Shown here: one piece after another, positions 1 through 8,509 of the stretch
Numbering within the stretch: position 1 is the stretch's first letter
Layout: each line of letters opens with the position of its first letter
DNA from: an uncultured Lachnospiraceae bacterium
Lineage (GTDB): Bacteria > Bacillota > Clostridia > Lachnospirales > Lachnospiraceae
Length of the DNA stretch: 63,476 nt
Reading direction: 5' to 3'
Assembly (NCBI GenBank): GCA_947576945.1
Contig: CANPTH010000015.1
Span: 1 to 63,476, forward strand
The notes under the pieces: generated by a model
Database searches by the model: none
The model's input: only the letters and a program-made list of their open reading frames with translations
What the model was told of the DNA's origin: nothing
Translations under genes and position numbers: made by a program

Positions 1-2
1 TC

Positions 3-71
3 AGGGAAGAGATGACCTGCGCAGAGATGATTCAGGAGATTATGAAGCAGGCAGAAAGCTTATTAAAATAA
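3..71 (+). CDS. C-terminal end of a probable FabK enoyl-ACP reductase (5' end outside window)
   Basis: Only the last 22 codons are inside the window, read in frame 3 to a TAA. The tail is acidic and helical, with CAEMIQEIM followed by a leucine-lysine end. That resembles the C-terminus of FabK-type flavin enoyl-ACP reductases, which often precede fabD in Clostridia. The assignment rests mainly on position ahead of fabD; another fatty-acid gene is possible. A strong terminator follows within 10 bases, so this gene probably ends an upstream transcript. Confidence 0.45.
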   Translation, partial: REEMTCAEMIQEIMKQAESLLK

Positions 72-77
72 GAGTAT

Positions 78-138
78 GAGCAAATTTGAGAGGGTTTGCC
101 CATGGGCGGACCCTCAAATATGTTTTGCTCGTTTTTTT
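78..138 (+). terminator. Rho-independent terminator after the upstream gene
   Basis: Two nested complementary segments (GAGCAAA with TTTTGCTC outside, TTTGAGAGGG with CCCTCAAA inside) form a long stem, followed by GTTTTTTT at 131-138. Confidence 0.85.
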
Positions 139-145
139 AGAAGTA

Positions 146-168
146 AATACTTTGAACTTCAAAGTATT
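146..168. promoter_or_regulatory. Perfect palindromic operator candidate (FabT-like) ahead of fabD
   Basis: An 11-bp arm, AATACTTTGAA (146-156), and its exact reverse complement (158-168) flank a single C. The core TTTGAA-N-TTCAAA resembles the operators of FabT, the MarR-family repressor of fatty-acid synthesis in streptococci. It lies after the upstream terminator and 120 bases before fabD, where an operator for the fabD-fabH unit would be expected. No regulator gene is in the window, so the link to FabT is inference. A 12-bp palindrome, TGTCTGCAGACA, follows at 176-187, of unknown meaning. Confidence 0.55.
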
Positions 169-288
169 AGAGGCATGTCTGCAGACAGAATGAAATCTTC
201 GGATGTTGGCCTGCAGGCATGTGCATAGAGGATTTTTGTTATAAGTACAGTCGGCACATAGAAAATGTGTGCAGGAAAGAGGGAGATT

Positions 289-1209
289 ATGGGAAAAACA
301 GCATTTATGTTTCCGGGGCAGGGCGCCCAGTATGTGGGGATGGGAAAGGATTTCTATGAACAGATTCCTGTGAGCAGAGAGATGTTTGAGCTGGCGGGTA
401 AGGCCAGCGGGCTTGATGTGGCGGCTCTTTGTTTTGAGGAGAATGAGCAGATCAATATTACGGAATATACGCAGATTGCCATGCTGGCGACAGAGGTGGC
501 GATGTTAAAAGCGATAGAGGAAAAGGGATTCAGGCCGGATGTGACGGCAGGTTTGAGCCTGGGTGAGTATGGTGCGCTGGCGGCCAGCGGCGTGATGAGC
601 GCGGAGGATGTATTTAAGGTGGTGCGCCAGCGTGGAATTTATATGCAGGAGGCTGTGCCGAACGGCGGCGCCATGGTGGCAGTGCTGGGGCTGGATACCG
701 CAGTGATTGAGCAGATCTGTGAGGAGACGGAAGGTTTCGTGTCCATCGCAAACTATAACTGTCCAGGGCAGATCGTTATTACCGGTGAAGAGGCAGCAGC
801 GCAGGCGGCGGTGGAGAAGCTGACGGCAGCAGGCGCTAAGAGATGCGTACCTTTGAAGGTCAGCGGGCCTTTCCATTCTCCGATGCTGGCAGGCGCCGGA
901 GAGAAGCTGGCGAAGGAGCTGGAGCATGTTACGATAGGGGAGATTAAGATTCCCTATATCGCCAATGTGACTGCAGATTATGTGACGGACAAAGCTGAGG
1001 TAAAGCCCCTTTTGGAGAAACAGGTGTCTTCCTCCGTGCGCTGGCAGCAGACGGTGGAACGGATGATTGCAGACGGGGTGGACACTTTCGTGGAGATCGG
1101 GCCGGGAAAGACACTGTCCGGGTTTATGCGTAAGATCAGCAGGGATGTAAAGGTCGTAAACGTAGAGAAAGTGGAAGACATGGAGAAGCTGCAGGAACTG
1201 ATGTCATAA
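289..1209 (+). CDS. fabD: Malonyl-CoA:ACP transacylase FabD
   Basis: Transfers malonyl groups from malonyl-CoA to acyl carrier protein, supplying elongation units for cytosolic type II fatty-acid synthesis. The N-terminus has the family FPGQGAQ motif. The nucleophile elbow GLSLGEY places the catalytic Ser at residue 90, and GPFHSPML carries the partner His near residue 199. The 306-residue length is normal. I start at the ATG at 289 rather than an in-frame ATG at 265, because the homologous N-terminus begins there and GAGGGAG lies just upstream (spacing is short). It opens a co-directional run of fab genes; a 160-base gap with no gene separates it from fabG. Confidence 0.95.
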   Translation: MGKTAFMFPGQGAQYVGMGKDFYEQIPVSREMFELAGKASGLDVAALCFEENEQINITEYTQIAMLATEVAMLKAIEEKGFRPDVTAGLSLGEYGALAASGVMSAEDVFKVVRQRGIYMQEAVPNGGAMVAVLGLDTAVIEQICEETEGFVSIANYNCPGQIVITGEEAAAQAAVEKLTAAGAKRCVPLKVSGPFHSPMLAGAGEKLAKELEHVTIGEIKIPYIANVTADYVTDKAEVKPLLEKQVSSSVRWQQTVERMIADGVDTFVEIGPGKTLSGFMRKISRDVKVVNVEKVEDMEKLQELMS

Positions 1210-1369
1210 GGATCTTTAGTGGAAAGACGCCGTGCGGATCGGGAGTGAAGCGGTATCGGATTGCGAAGGATAATGCCGGGCAGGCCTGAAATGCTGCCGG
1301 GAAGTGCATTAACAGTGTGCATGAAAGCGTATTGATGATTAATATAGTGAACATGGATCGGAGGAACAT

Positions 1370-2110
1370 ATGTTACAGGGTAAAGTGGCGCTGGTGACGG
1401 GAGCCGGCAGAGGAATCGGACGGGAGATCGCCCTGACGCTGGCGGAGTACGGCGCGGATGTGATCATAAATTATAACGGATCGAAAGAAAAAGCGGAAGA
1501 AGTGGCGGCGGAGATTGCCGGGATGGGCAGGAAAGCTGTGGCGGTACAGTGCAGCGTAGCAGATTTTGAGGCCTGCGGACAGATGATTACGGATATGCTG
1601 GCGGCTTTCGGGCATATTGATATTCTGGTAAACAATGCCGGGATCACGAAGGATAATTTGATGATTAAGATGACGGAAGCGGATTTTGATACGGTCATTG
1701 ACACGAACCTGAAAGGGACTTTTAACACGATCAGGCATATGTACCGGCCGATGATCAAACAGAAGGCGGGGCGGATCATCAATCTGTCCTCCGTGACGGG
1801 TGTGCTGGGCAATGCGGGACAGGCCAACTACGCGGCTTCCAAGGCGGGCGTGATCGGGCTGACAAAGTCCATGGCAAGAGAGCTGGCCAGCAGGAATATT
1901 ACGGTCAATGCGGTGGCGCCGGGATTTATTGATACGGATATGACGCAGGCGATGACGGATGCGGTGAAAGAAGCGACACTGGCACAGATTCCGTTAAAAC
2001 GCGTGGGTACGCCCAGGGATATTGCGGAGACGGTGGCGTTTCTGGCAAGCGACAGAGCGGCCTATATTACCGGGCAGGTCATTTCCGTGGACGGCGGCAT
2101 GGCGATGTAA
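1370..2110 (+). CDS. fabG: 3-oxoacyl-ACP reductase FabG
   Basis: NADPH-dependent short-chain dehydrogenase that reduces 3-oxoacyl-ACP to 3-hydroxyacyl-ACP, the first reduction of the elongation cycle. The Rossmann motif TGAGRGIG is at residues 10-17, NNAG near 88-91, and the catalytic triad is Ser141, Tyr154 and Lys158 (YAASK). The length of 246 residues is typical. A GGAGG sequence sits at normal distance from the ATG. A 212-base gap to fabF contains no convincing gene, which is looser spacing than in most fab operons. Confidence 0.95.
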   Translation: MLQGKVALVTGAGRGIGREIALTLAEYGADVIINYNGSKEKAEEVAAEIAGMGRKAVAVQCSVADFEACGQMITDMLAAFGHIDILVNNAGITKDNLMIKMTEADFDTVIDTNLKGTFNTIRHMYRPMIKQKAGRIINLSSVTGVLGNAGQANYAASKAGVIGLTKSMARELASRNITVNAVAPGFIDTDMTQAMTDAVKEATLAQIPLKRVGTPRDIAETVAFLASDRAAYITGQVISVDGGMAM

Positions 2111-2322
2111 GGCAATTACGATGATCATGCGGAAGACAGGATAGAGGGTGTGATTGCCGCAGCGGAGGTTCGGAAGAAACGGGCGCTGCGTCTTTGGCGG
2201 TCAGATCAGGAACGGCTGTGTAAGGGTATGCCGGAAAACATGAAAATATGGTATGCATGTGTATGGCGATACAGGCACAGGGCGAAAAAGAAACAGGATC
2301 AGGAAAGAAAACGGAGGCAGAT

Positions 2323-3558
2323 ATGAGCAGAAGAGTAGTAGTAACGGGTATGGGTGCGATTACGCCGATCGGACTGAGTGTGGACGAGTTCTGGGCCGGC
2401 ATTCGGGAAGGTAAAATCGGTTTCGACAGGATTACCAGATTTGACACGACGGATTATAAGTGCAAACTGGCGGCGGAAGTCAAGGGCTTTGTGGGAAAGG
2501 ACTATATGGATTTCAAAGCTGCCAAGCGGATGGAGCTTTTCTCCCAGTATGCGGTGGCGGCGACAAAGGAAGCCATGGAGGATGCGGGTCTTGCGATGGA
2601 GAAGGAAGACCCCTATCGTGTGGGTGTGTCTGTGGGATCCGGGACAGGTTCCCTGCAGGCGATAGAGCGTTCCCACAGCAGAATGGTGGAAAAAGGACCG
2701 GGCAGGATCGAGCCGCTTTTTGTGCCGCTGACGATCTCCAACATGGCGGCCGGCAACGTGTCGATCCAGTTTGGGTTGAAAGGAAAGAGCATCAATGTGG
2801 TGACGGCCTGTGCTACAGGTACAAATTCCATCGGCGAAGCGTTCCGTGCCATCCAGTACGGGGACGCCGAGGTGATGATCGCGGGCGGCACGGAGGGCAG
2901 TATCTGTCCTATCGGTGTGGGTGGTTTTTCGGCGTTGACGGCGTTGTCTACCAGCGAGGACCCGAAGCGCTGTTCGATTCCTTTTGATAAAGAGCGAGGC
3001 GGATTCGTGATGGGAGAAGGCGCGGCCATAGTAGTATTGGAAGAGCTGGAACATGCCAAAGCGAGAGGCGCGAAGATTTATGCGGAGGTGGCCGGTTACG
3101 GTTGTTCTTCGGATGCATATCATATCACCTCCCCGGCGGAAGACGGCGCCGGGGCGGCCAAAGCCATGGAGTATGCAGTGGCGGATGCGGGTCTTGCGAA
3201 GGAAGATATCACGTATATCAATGCGCACGGGACGGGCACGCATCACAACGACCTGTTTGAGACGAGAGCAATCAAGTTACTGTTCGGCGATCATGCAAAG
3301 GATATCAGGATTAATTCCACCAAATCCATGGTGGGCCATCTGCTGGGTGCGGCGGGCGCCATTGAGTTTGTGACCTGCGTGAAAGAGATCGAAGAAGGAT
3401 ATATTCACAGAACGGCAGGTTACGAGGTGCCGGACGAAGAACTGGATCTGAATTACTGTAAAGAAGCGTATACGGAGGATGTGGAGTATGCGCTGTCCAA
3501 TTCGCTGGGGTTTGGCGGACACAATGCAAGCCTTGTGGTGAAGAAGTATCACGAATAA
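2323..3558 (+). CDS. fabF: 3-oxoacyl-ACP synthase II FabF
   Basis: Condensing enzyme that extends acyl-ACP with malonyl-ACP. The active-site Cys is at residue 163 in TACATGT, the position it occupies in the E. coli enzyme. The two His ligands appear in AHGTGTHHND and GHLLGAAG. It has 411 residues, typical of KAS II. Longer in-frame upstream starts exist, but ATG 2323 is preceded by GGAGG and begins the conserved RRVVVTG strand. No acpP or accB gene lies beside it, although one is common at this place in clostridial clusters. Confidence 0.96.
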   Translation: MSRRVVVTGMGAITPIGLSVDEFWAGIREGKIGFDRITRFDTTDYKCKLAAEVKGFVGKDYMDFKAAKRMELFSQYAVAATKEAMEDAGLAMEKEDPYRVGVSVGSGTGSLQAIERSHSRMVEKGPGRIEPLFVPLTISNMAAGNVSIQFGLKGKSINVVTACATGTNSIGEAFRAIQYGDAEVMIAGGTEGSICPIGVGGFSALTALSTSEDPKRCSIPFDKERGGFVMGEGAAIVVLEELEHAKARGAKIYAEVAGYGCSSDAYHITSPAEDGAGAAKAMEYAVADAGLAKEDITYINAHGTGTHHNDLFETRAIKLLFGDHAKDIRINSTKSMVGHLLGAAGAIEFVTCVKEIEEGYIHRTAGYEVPDEELDLNYCKEAYTEDVEYALSNSLGFGGHNASLVVKKYHE

Positions 3559-3669
3559 GGTGGGAATACTCGAAACACGGATATTTTCCGCTGGATGCAG
3601 AAGATTGGTGACAGCAGAGTGAAAAGCTGGATAAGGCATGGTAAAAATCATGCCAAAGGAGGAGATAAG

Positions 3670-4104
3670 ATGTCACTTATGACGGCGAAAGAAATTATGG
3701 AAATCATTCCCCACAGGCAGCCTTTTATGCTGATCGATACGATCGAGGAGCTGGAGGAAGGCAAAAGGGTTGTGGCGAAAAAGTGCGTATCCTATAATGA
3801 ACCCTTTTTTGCGGGACATTTTCCGCAGGAGCCGGTGATGCCGGGCGTGCTCATCGTGGAGGCGCTGGCCCAGACGGGTGCGGTGGCGATCTTGAGCCAG
3901 CCGGAATACAAAGGCAGAACGGCGTATTTCGCGGCGATCAACAACGCGAAATTTAAGGGCAAGGTGGTGCCGGGCGATGTGCTGACGCTGGAGACGGAGA
4001 TCATTAAGATTAAGGGGCCCATCGGCGTGGGCGCGGCGAAAGCGTATGTAGACGGGAAACTGGTGACACAGGCGGAACTGACCTTTGCGATCGGAGAAGC
4101 ATAA
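3670..4104 (+). CDS. fabZ: 3-hydroxyacyl-ACP dehydratase FabZ
   Basis: Hot-dog-fold dehydratase that converts 3-hydroxyacyl-ACP to trans-2-enoyl-ACP. The signature GHFPQEPVMPG gives catalytic His50, and Glu64 follows in VEALAQTG. The early PHRQPFMLID strand is also typical. It has 144 residues, normal for the family. The start at 3670 is chosen over an upstream in-frame ATG because AAGGAGGAG precedes it and the N-terminus then matches the family. The next gene begins 49 bases after its stop. Confidence 0.95.
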   Translation: MSLMTAKEIMEIIPHRQPFMLIDTIEELEEGKRVVAKKCVSYNEPFFAGHFPQEPVMPGVLIVEALAQTGAVAILSQPEYKGRTAYFAAINNAKFKGKVVPGDVLTLETEIIKIKGPIGVGAAKAYVDGKLVTQAELTFAIGEA

Positions 4105-4153
4105 ATCTGTGACGCTTCGTAATAGAGAAAAGAATGATAGAAAGGCAAAGCGG

Positions 4154-5212
4154 ATGGGAATTGTAAAACCTCTTGTAATAGGAAATCTGGTGGCGAAGGT
4201 GCCTTTGATCCAGGGCGGCATGGGCGTGGGTGTGAGCTTGTCTTCTCTGGCCGGCGCAGTGGCGGCGGAGGGCGGCATCGGCGTGATCTCCACTGCGCAG
4301 ATCGGGTACAGGGAGCCGGATTTTGACGCGGATCCCATCGGCGCCAATCTGCGTGCCATAGAGACGGAGATCCGTAAAGCGCGTGAGATCGCCAGAGGCG
4401 GTATTCTGGGCGTCAATATTATGGTAGCCACGAGAAAATATGAGGAATATGTGAAAGCGGCTGTGGAAGCAGGTATCGATCTGATTATTTCCGGTGCGGG
4501 ACTTCCCATGGAGTTGCCTAAGCTGGTGGGAACTGCGAAGACGAAACTGGCGCCTATCGTGTCCAGCGTAAAGTCAGCACAGGTGATTCTGCGTTACTGG
4601 TGGAAAAAGTATACGAGGCTGCCGGATGCGGTGATTATCGAAGGACCGTTGGCGGGCGGACATCTCGGTTTTCATAAGGAACAGCTTGACGATATCGAAG
4701 CGCTTCATTATGATGAAGAAGTACGGCAGATTATTCAGAAGGTGGAGGAGACGGCGGCGGCGCACGATATGAAGATTCCGGTGATTATGGCCGGCGGTGT
4801 CTATAACCGTGAGGATATGGAGCGGTATCTGGAAATGGGCGCGGACGGCGTGCAGGTGGCGACGCGGTTCGTGACCACCTATGAGTGTGATGCGTCGGAT
4901 GCATACAAACAGAGTTACATCGATGCGAAGAAAGAAGATATCGTTATTGTACAGAGTCCGGTGGGAATGCCGGGAAGAGCGATTCTGAATCCCTTTATGA
5001 AAAAGGCGAAGGAAGGGCAGATCCCGCACGGGAGATGCCATCTGTGTATCAGTACCTGCAAGCCGGGAGAAACGCCTTACTGCATCACGGATGCACTGGT
5101 CAATGCGGTGAAGGGAAAGACCGGGGAGGGACTTTTGTTCTGTGGGGCGAATGCTTACCGGGCCACAAAGCTGGAGCATGTGAGGGATATCATGGAGGAG
5201 TTTCGGCCGTGA
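4154..5212 (+). CDS. NPD/FabK-family flavin oxidoreductase in the fab cluster
   Basis: FMN-dependent TIM-barrel protein of the 2-nitropropane dioxygenase/FabK superfamily. PLIQGGMGVGVS near residues 17-28 binds flavin phosphate, and GPLAGGHLGFH near 160-172 carries the active-site His region. At 352 residues it is longer than FabK (about 310). Its C-terminal tail has a Cys-rich stretch (CHLCISTCKPGETPYC) not expected in FabK. Position between fabZ and fabH suggests a lipid-related role, as an extra enoyl reductase or a nitronate monooxygenase; sequence alone does not decide. The ATG at 4154 avoids overlap with fabZ, though its Shine-Dalgarno is weak. Confidence 0.8.
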   Translation: MGIVKPLVIGNLVAKVPLIQGGMGVGVSLSSLAGAVAAEGGIGVISTAQIGYREPDFDADPIGANLRAIETEIRKAREIARGGILGVNIMVATRKYEEYVKAAVEAGIDLIISGAGLPMELPKLVGTAKTKLAPIVSSVKSAQVILRYWWKKYTRLPDAVIIEGPLAGGHLGFHKEQLDDIEALHYDEEVRQIIQKVEETAAAHDMKIPVIMAGGVYNREDMERYLEMGADGVQVATRFVTTYECDASDAYKQSYIDAKKEDIVIVQSPVGMPGRAILNPFMKKAKEGQIPHGRCHLCISTCKPGETPYCITDALVNAVKGKTGEGLLFCGANAYRATKLEHVRDIMEEFRP

Positions 5213-5314
5213 TTTCCGGGAATGTGTGCAGATAATCAGAGAATAATGCCTGCGGGAAGAGAGTGCCTGGCAGATTTGGACTGTTAAATAAGTCGATGAG
5301 TTGTGAGGGAGAAG

Positions 5315-6283
5315 ATGAGAGCGAGAATTATAGGAACAGGCAGTTGTCTGCCTGCAACTATCGTGACAAATGATGATTTATCAAAGATTATGGATACTTC
5401 GGACGAGTGGATCAGCAGCCGTACGGGTATCAGAGAGCGCCATCTGGTGAAGGAGGAGACGACTGCCGGTATGTCTGCCGAGGCGGCAAGACGGGCCATG
5501 GAGGATGCCGGAGTGTCGGCAGAGGAGATCGATCTGATCATTGTTGGCACTTTATCGGCGGATCATGTGACGCCCTCCTGTGCGTGCGAAGTGCAGGCAC
5601 AGATCGGAGCGGTGAATGCCGTGGCATTCGATATCAATGCAGCCTGCGCGGGATTTATGTTTGCCTTGAACATTGCGAACGTCTATCTGCAGACGGGAGT
5701 TTATAAGACGGCATTGATCCTGGGGGCAGAGACGCTGTCCAGAATTATGGACTGGAACGATAGAAGTACCTGTGTCCTGTTCGGGGACGGCGCCGGCGCG
5801 GCGGTGGTTCGGGCGGAAGAGGGAACGGCAGGACTGCTGGCTTTCGACCAGGGATCGGATGGCGTAAAGGGCGGCGTGCTGGCCTGCAGAGGCCGATCCA
5901 ACAACAATCCGCTGGTGGAGACGTCGAAGGAATATTCGTATGTGCATATGGACGGGCAGGAGGTCTATAAATTTGCGGTGACGGCGGTGCCACATTCTTT
6001 GCAGAAGACGATACAGGCGGCCGGGCTTGCGGTGGAAGAGATCGAGTATTTTGCACTGCATCAGGCGAATATAAGGATTCTGCAGTCGGTGGCAAAGAGA
6101 CTTAAGGTGGCGGAGGATAAGTTCCCCATCAGTCTGGATCACTGTGGGAATATATCGGCGGCCAGTGTGCCGATCCTGTTGGATGAGATGAACCGGAAGG
6201 GACTTTTGAAGCCGGGGATGAAGATTGCGCTGTCCGGGTTTGGCGGCGGGCTGACGTGGGCTTCGGCGGTGATCGAGTGGTAG
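5315..6283 (+). CDS. fabH: 3-oxoacyl-ACP synthase III FabH
   Basis: Starts fatty-acid synthesis by condensing an acyl-CoA primer with malonyl-ACP. The catalytic Cys111 lies in NAACAGF, His in ALHQAN and Asn in HCGNISAAS, making the complete Cys-His-Asn triad. It has 322 residues. A GTG four codons upstream (5303) is possible, but ATG 5315 is preceded by GAGGGAG and gives the usual N-terminus. It is the last gene of the cluster; a terminator follows at 6361. FabH usually leads such clusters, so its place at the end is slightly unusual. Confidence 0.95.
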   Translation: MRARIIGTGSCLPATIVTNDDLSKIMDTSDEWISSRTGIRERHLVKEETTAGMSAEAARRAMEDAGVSAEEIDLIIVGTLSADHVTPSCACEVQAQIGAVNAVAFDINAACAGFMFALNIANVYLQTGVYKTALILGAETLSRIMDWNDRSTCVLFGDGAGAAVVRAEEGTAGLLAFDQGSDGVKGGVLACRGRSNNNPLVETSKEYSYVHMDGQEVYKFAVTAVPHSLQKTIQAAGLAVEEIEYFALHQANIRILQSVAKRLKVAEDKFPISLDHCGNISAASVPILLDEMNRKGLLKPGMKIALSGFGGGLTWASAVIEW

Positions 6284-6360
6284 GCGGCGGTACTAAATAC
6301 TTTTTTTCAAACGGTCTTCAGGAGAAACATAAAATGGCAGACAGCTTTAACAGAGAGTGC

Positions 6361-6405
6361 AAGAGGAAGGTAGATGATGATTTATCCACCTTCCTCTTTT
6401 TGTTG
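6361..6405 (+). terminator. Terminator of the fab cluster
   Basis: Perfect 11-bp stem AAGAGGAAGGT/ACCTTCCTCTT (6361-6371 and 6388-6398), followed by a T-rich run. Sixteen bases of its right side recur after the next gene (8453-8468). Confidence 0.85.
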
Positions 6406-6478
6406 TTTAGTGTTATGCTTATCATGAAAATCTAGTACTTACATAGCATAGATGGCTGTGCAGGAATGGGGGACTAAT

Positions 6479-8416
6479 ATGAAGATCGGAGTGGATTATT
6501 ATCCGGAACATTGGGACAGGAGTTTGTGGGAACAGGATGCGGACCTGATGAAGAAGAGCGGTGTCAGGCTGGTGCGGATGGCAGAGTTTGCCTGGAGTAA
6601 GATGGAACCCCGGGAAGGCGCCTATGACTTTGCATGGTTGGATGATGCTGTGGCGCTATTTGCCGAGAGGGGCATCGAGGTTATTCTGTGTACGCCTACG
6701 AGTTGCCCGCCATTATGGCTGTATGAAAAATATCCGGAGGCGCTGCTGACAGGTAGAGATGGAAGGAAGCAGGAACCTGCGATCAGGGGGCATAGATGCT
6801 ACAATGCACCGAAATATCGTGAACTGGTAGAAACATTTGTCCGTAAAATGGCAGAACATTATCAGAATGCAGTCAATATTGCAGCGTGGCAGATCGATAA
6901 CGAGGTGGAGGCGGGATTTTGCTGCTGTGATGTCTGTGCGGAGGGATTCCGGGAATGGGTGAGAAACAGGTACGGCACTCTGGAAGCGGTCAATCAGGCG
7001 TACCACAATGAGGTATGGAGCGGCAGCTATTCCGCCTGGTCACAGATACATCCTCCGTTGGGGAGCTTCCCGATCACGCAGTATAATCCGGCATATCTGC
7101 TTGATTATCAGCGGTTCATGTCAGAGAGCACAGCAGGCTATGTGGAGTTTCAGGCAGAACTTCTCAGAGAATATTTTCCGGATACACCGATTACCACCAA
7201 TACATGGTTCTGTGAGAGCATGCCCGATTTCTATAAGCTGTTTGCTAAATTGGACTTTTGCTCCTATGATAATTATCCGACTACGAGACTGCCGGAAGAG
7301 GGTTACTATTCGCATGCCTTTCATCTGGACTTTATCCGTGGTGTGAAACAGAGAAACTTCTGGGTCATGGAACAGCTGAGCGGTACACCGGGATGCTGGA
7401 TGCCCATGGCGCCTACGGTCAGGCCGGGAATGATCAAAGGCTATGGGCTGCAGGCATTTGCGCATGGAGCGGACGCGGTGATCCATTTTCGTTTTCGCAG
7501 TGCGACAGGCGGGGCAGAGATGTTCTGGCATGGTCTGATCGACCACAGCAATGTACCGGGCAGGCGATACGCGGAATTTGAGGAATTATGCCGGACAGTG
7601 GACGCATGGAAGGACATGGAGGGAACTGTCGTACGGTCCAGAGTAGCGCTGTTATGCGGCTTTGAGAGTGAATACGCATTTCGGCTGCAATTGCAGACGG
7701 CAGGTTTCTATTATATGGAACAGCTGCAGGCATTTCATGATGCCTTTTCCCGCTATGGTGTGAATGTGGATATCATCAGTCAGGAGGCGGATATGGAGGG
7801 CTATGACATTGTCGTCGCGCCTGCAATGTATGTCCGGTCTCAGAAAGCTGTGCGGCAGCTGCATGACTTTGCCTCCCGTGGCGGCATTGTGCTTTTGACG
7901 ACCCGCAGCGGTGTGAAGGATGAATATAACAACTGCATCATGAGACCGCTGCCAGCTGACTATGCAGATATGACCGGATGTGTAGTGGAAGAATATGATG
8001 CGACAGGGACAGATAAGATAATGATCACAATGGATGGGGAAGACTATATGGGTACGCACTGGTGCGATGTGATCCGTACGGAGGGTGCGGAGGTTCTTGC
8101 CGTATATAAAGAGAATTTCTATGCGGGCAGACCTGCGGTCACACAGAACGCTTACGGGAAAGGGATCGTATATTATGTCGGGACCGTGGGACTTCCTGAG
8201 TTCTGCCGCAGGCTGGCCGAAAGAACGCTGCAGCAGGCGGGGATCTCTTATATCACGGATCTGCCGGAGCGTGTGGAAGTGACAACACGGGAAAAAGAAG
8301 GCCGGCAGTTTATCTTTGTTTTTAACAACGACGGGACTGCAAAAAACTTTCTGTTTGATGGAAAACAAATAGAGCTGGATCCGTTCGAGATGAAGCGTTT
8401 CGAGAAGGCGCTATAG
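6479..8416 (+). CDS. GH42 beta-galactosidase
   Basis: Cytoplasmic family 42 glycoside hydrolase (no signal peptide, 645 residues), releasing terminal beta-galactose from oligosaccharides. The N-terminal barrel begins with GVDYYPEHWD. The acid/base is Glu142 in WQIDNEVEAG and the nucleophile Glu298 in WVMEQLSG. Cys107 plus the C-x-C-x-x-C cluster at 148, 150 and 153 match the zinc site of structurally known GH42 enzymes. The trimerisation and beta-sandwich domains follow. I use ATG 6479, preceded by GGGGGAC, rather than ATG 6452. The gene stands alone between two similar hairpins and faces the converging two-component genes. Confidence 0.93.
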   Translation: MKIGVDYYPEHWDRSLWEQDADLMKKSGVRLVRMAEFAWSKMEPREGAYDFAWLDDAVALFAERGIEVILCTPTSCPPLWLYEKYPEALLTGRDGRKQEPAIRGHRCYNAPKYRELVETFVRKMAEHYQNAVNIAAWQIDNEVEAGFCCCDVCAEGFREWVRNRYGTLEAVNQAYHNEVWSGSYSAWSQIHPPLGSFPITQYNPAYLLDYQRFMSESTAGYVEFQAELLREYFPDTPITTNTWFCESMPDFYKLFAKLDFCSYDNYPTTRLPEEGYYSHAFHLDFIRGVKQRNFWVMEQLSGTPGCWMPMAPTVRPGMIKGYGLQAFAHGADAVIHFRFRSATGGAEMFWHGLIDHSNVPGRRYAEFEELCRTVDAWKDMEGTVVRSRVALLCGFESEYAFRLQLQTAGFYYMEQLQAFHDAFSRYGVNVDIISQEADMEGYDIVVAPAMYVRSQKAVRQLHDFASRGGIVLLTTRSGVKDEYNNCIMRPLPADYADMTGCVVEEYDATGTDKIMITMDGEDYMGTHWCDVIRTEGAEVLAVYKENFYAGRPAVTQNAYGKGIVYYVGTVGLPEFCRRLAERTLQQAGISYITDLPERVEVTTREKEGRQFIFVFNNDGTAKNFLFDGKQIELDPFEMKRFEKAL

Positions 8417-8436
8417 ACATTCTTCGTTTCATTGGG

Positions 8437-8468
8437 GGAGGGTGGATGAAAATTTATCCACCTTCCTC
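8437..8468 (+). terminator. Hairpin between GH42 and the convergent response regulator
   Basis: An 11-bp stem (one G-U pair) joins GGAGGGTGGAT at 8437-8447 with 8456-8466. The T-run is poor, so termination strength is uncertain. The right half is identical over 16 bases to the terminator at 6361-6405. Confidence 0.55.
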
Positions 8469-8509
8469 GTCTTATCATTCGATGATATAATTCTACGAAA
8501 ATGAAAATA

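Noticed and set aside
2299-3246. Long antisense ORFs opposite fabF and other GC-rich genes
   Set aside because: They lack ribosome sites and conserved motifs and mirror the codon bias of the genuine sense genes.
6289-6310. Possible second copy of the fabD operator after fabH (AAATACTTTTTTTCAAAC)
   Set aside because: Only half of it resembles the palindrome at 146-168, and it lies downstream of the cluster, so it is not a convincing site.
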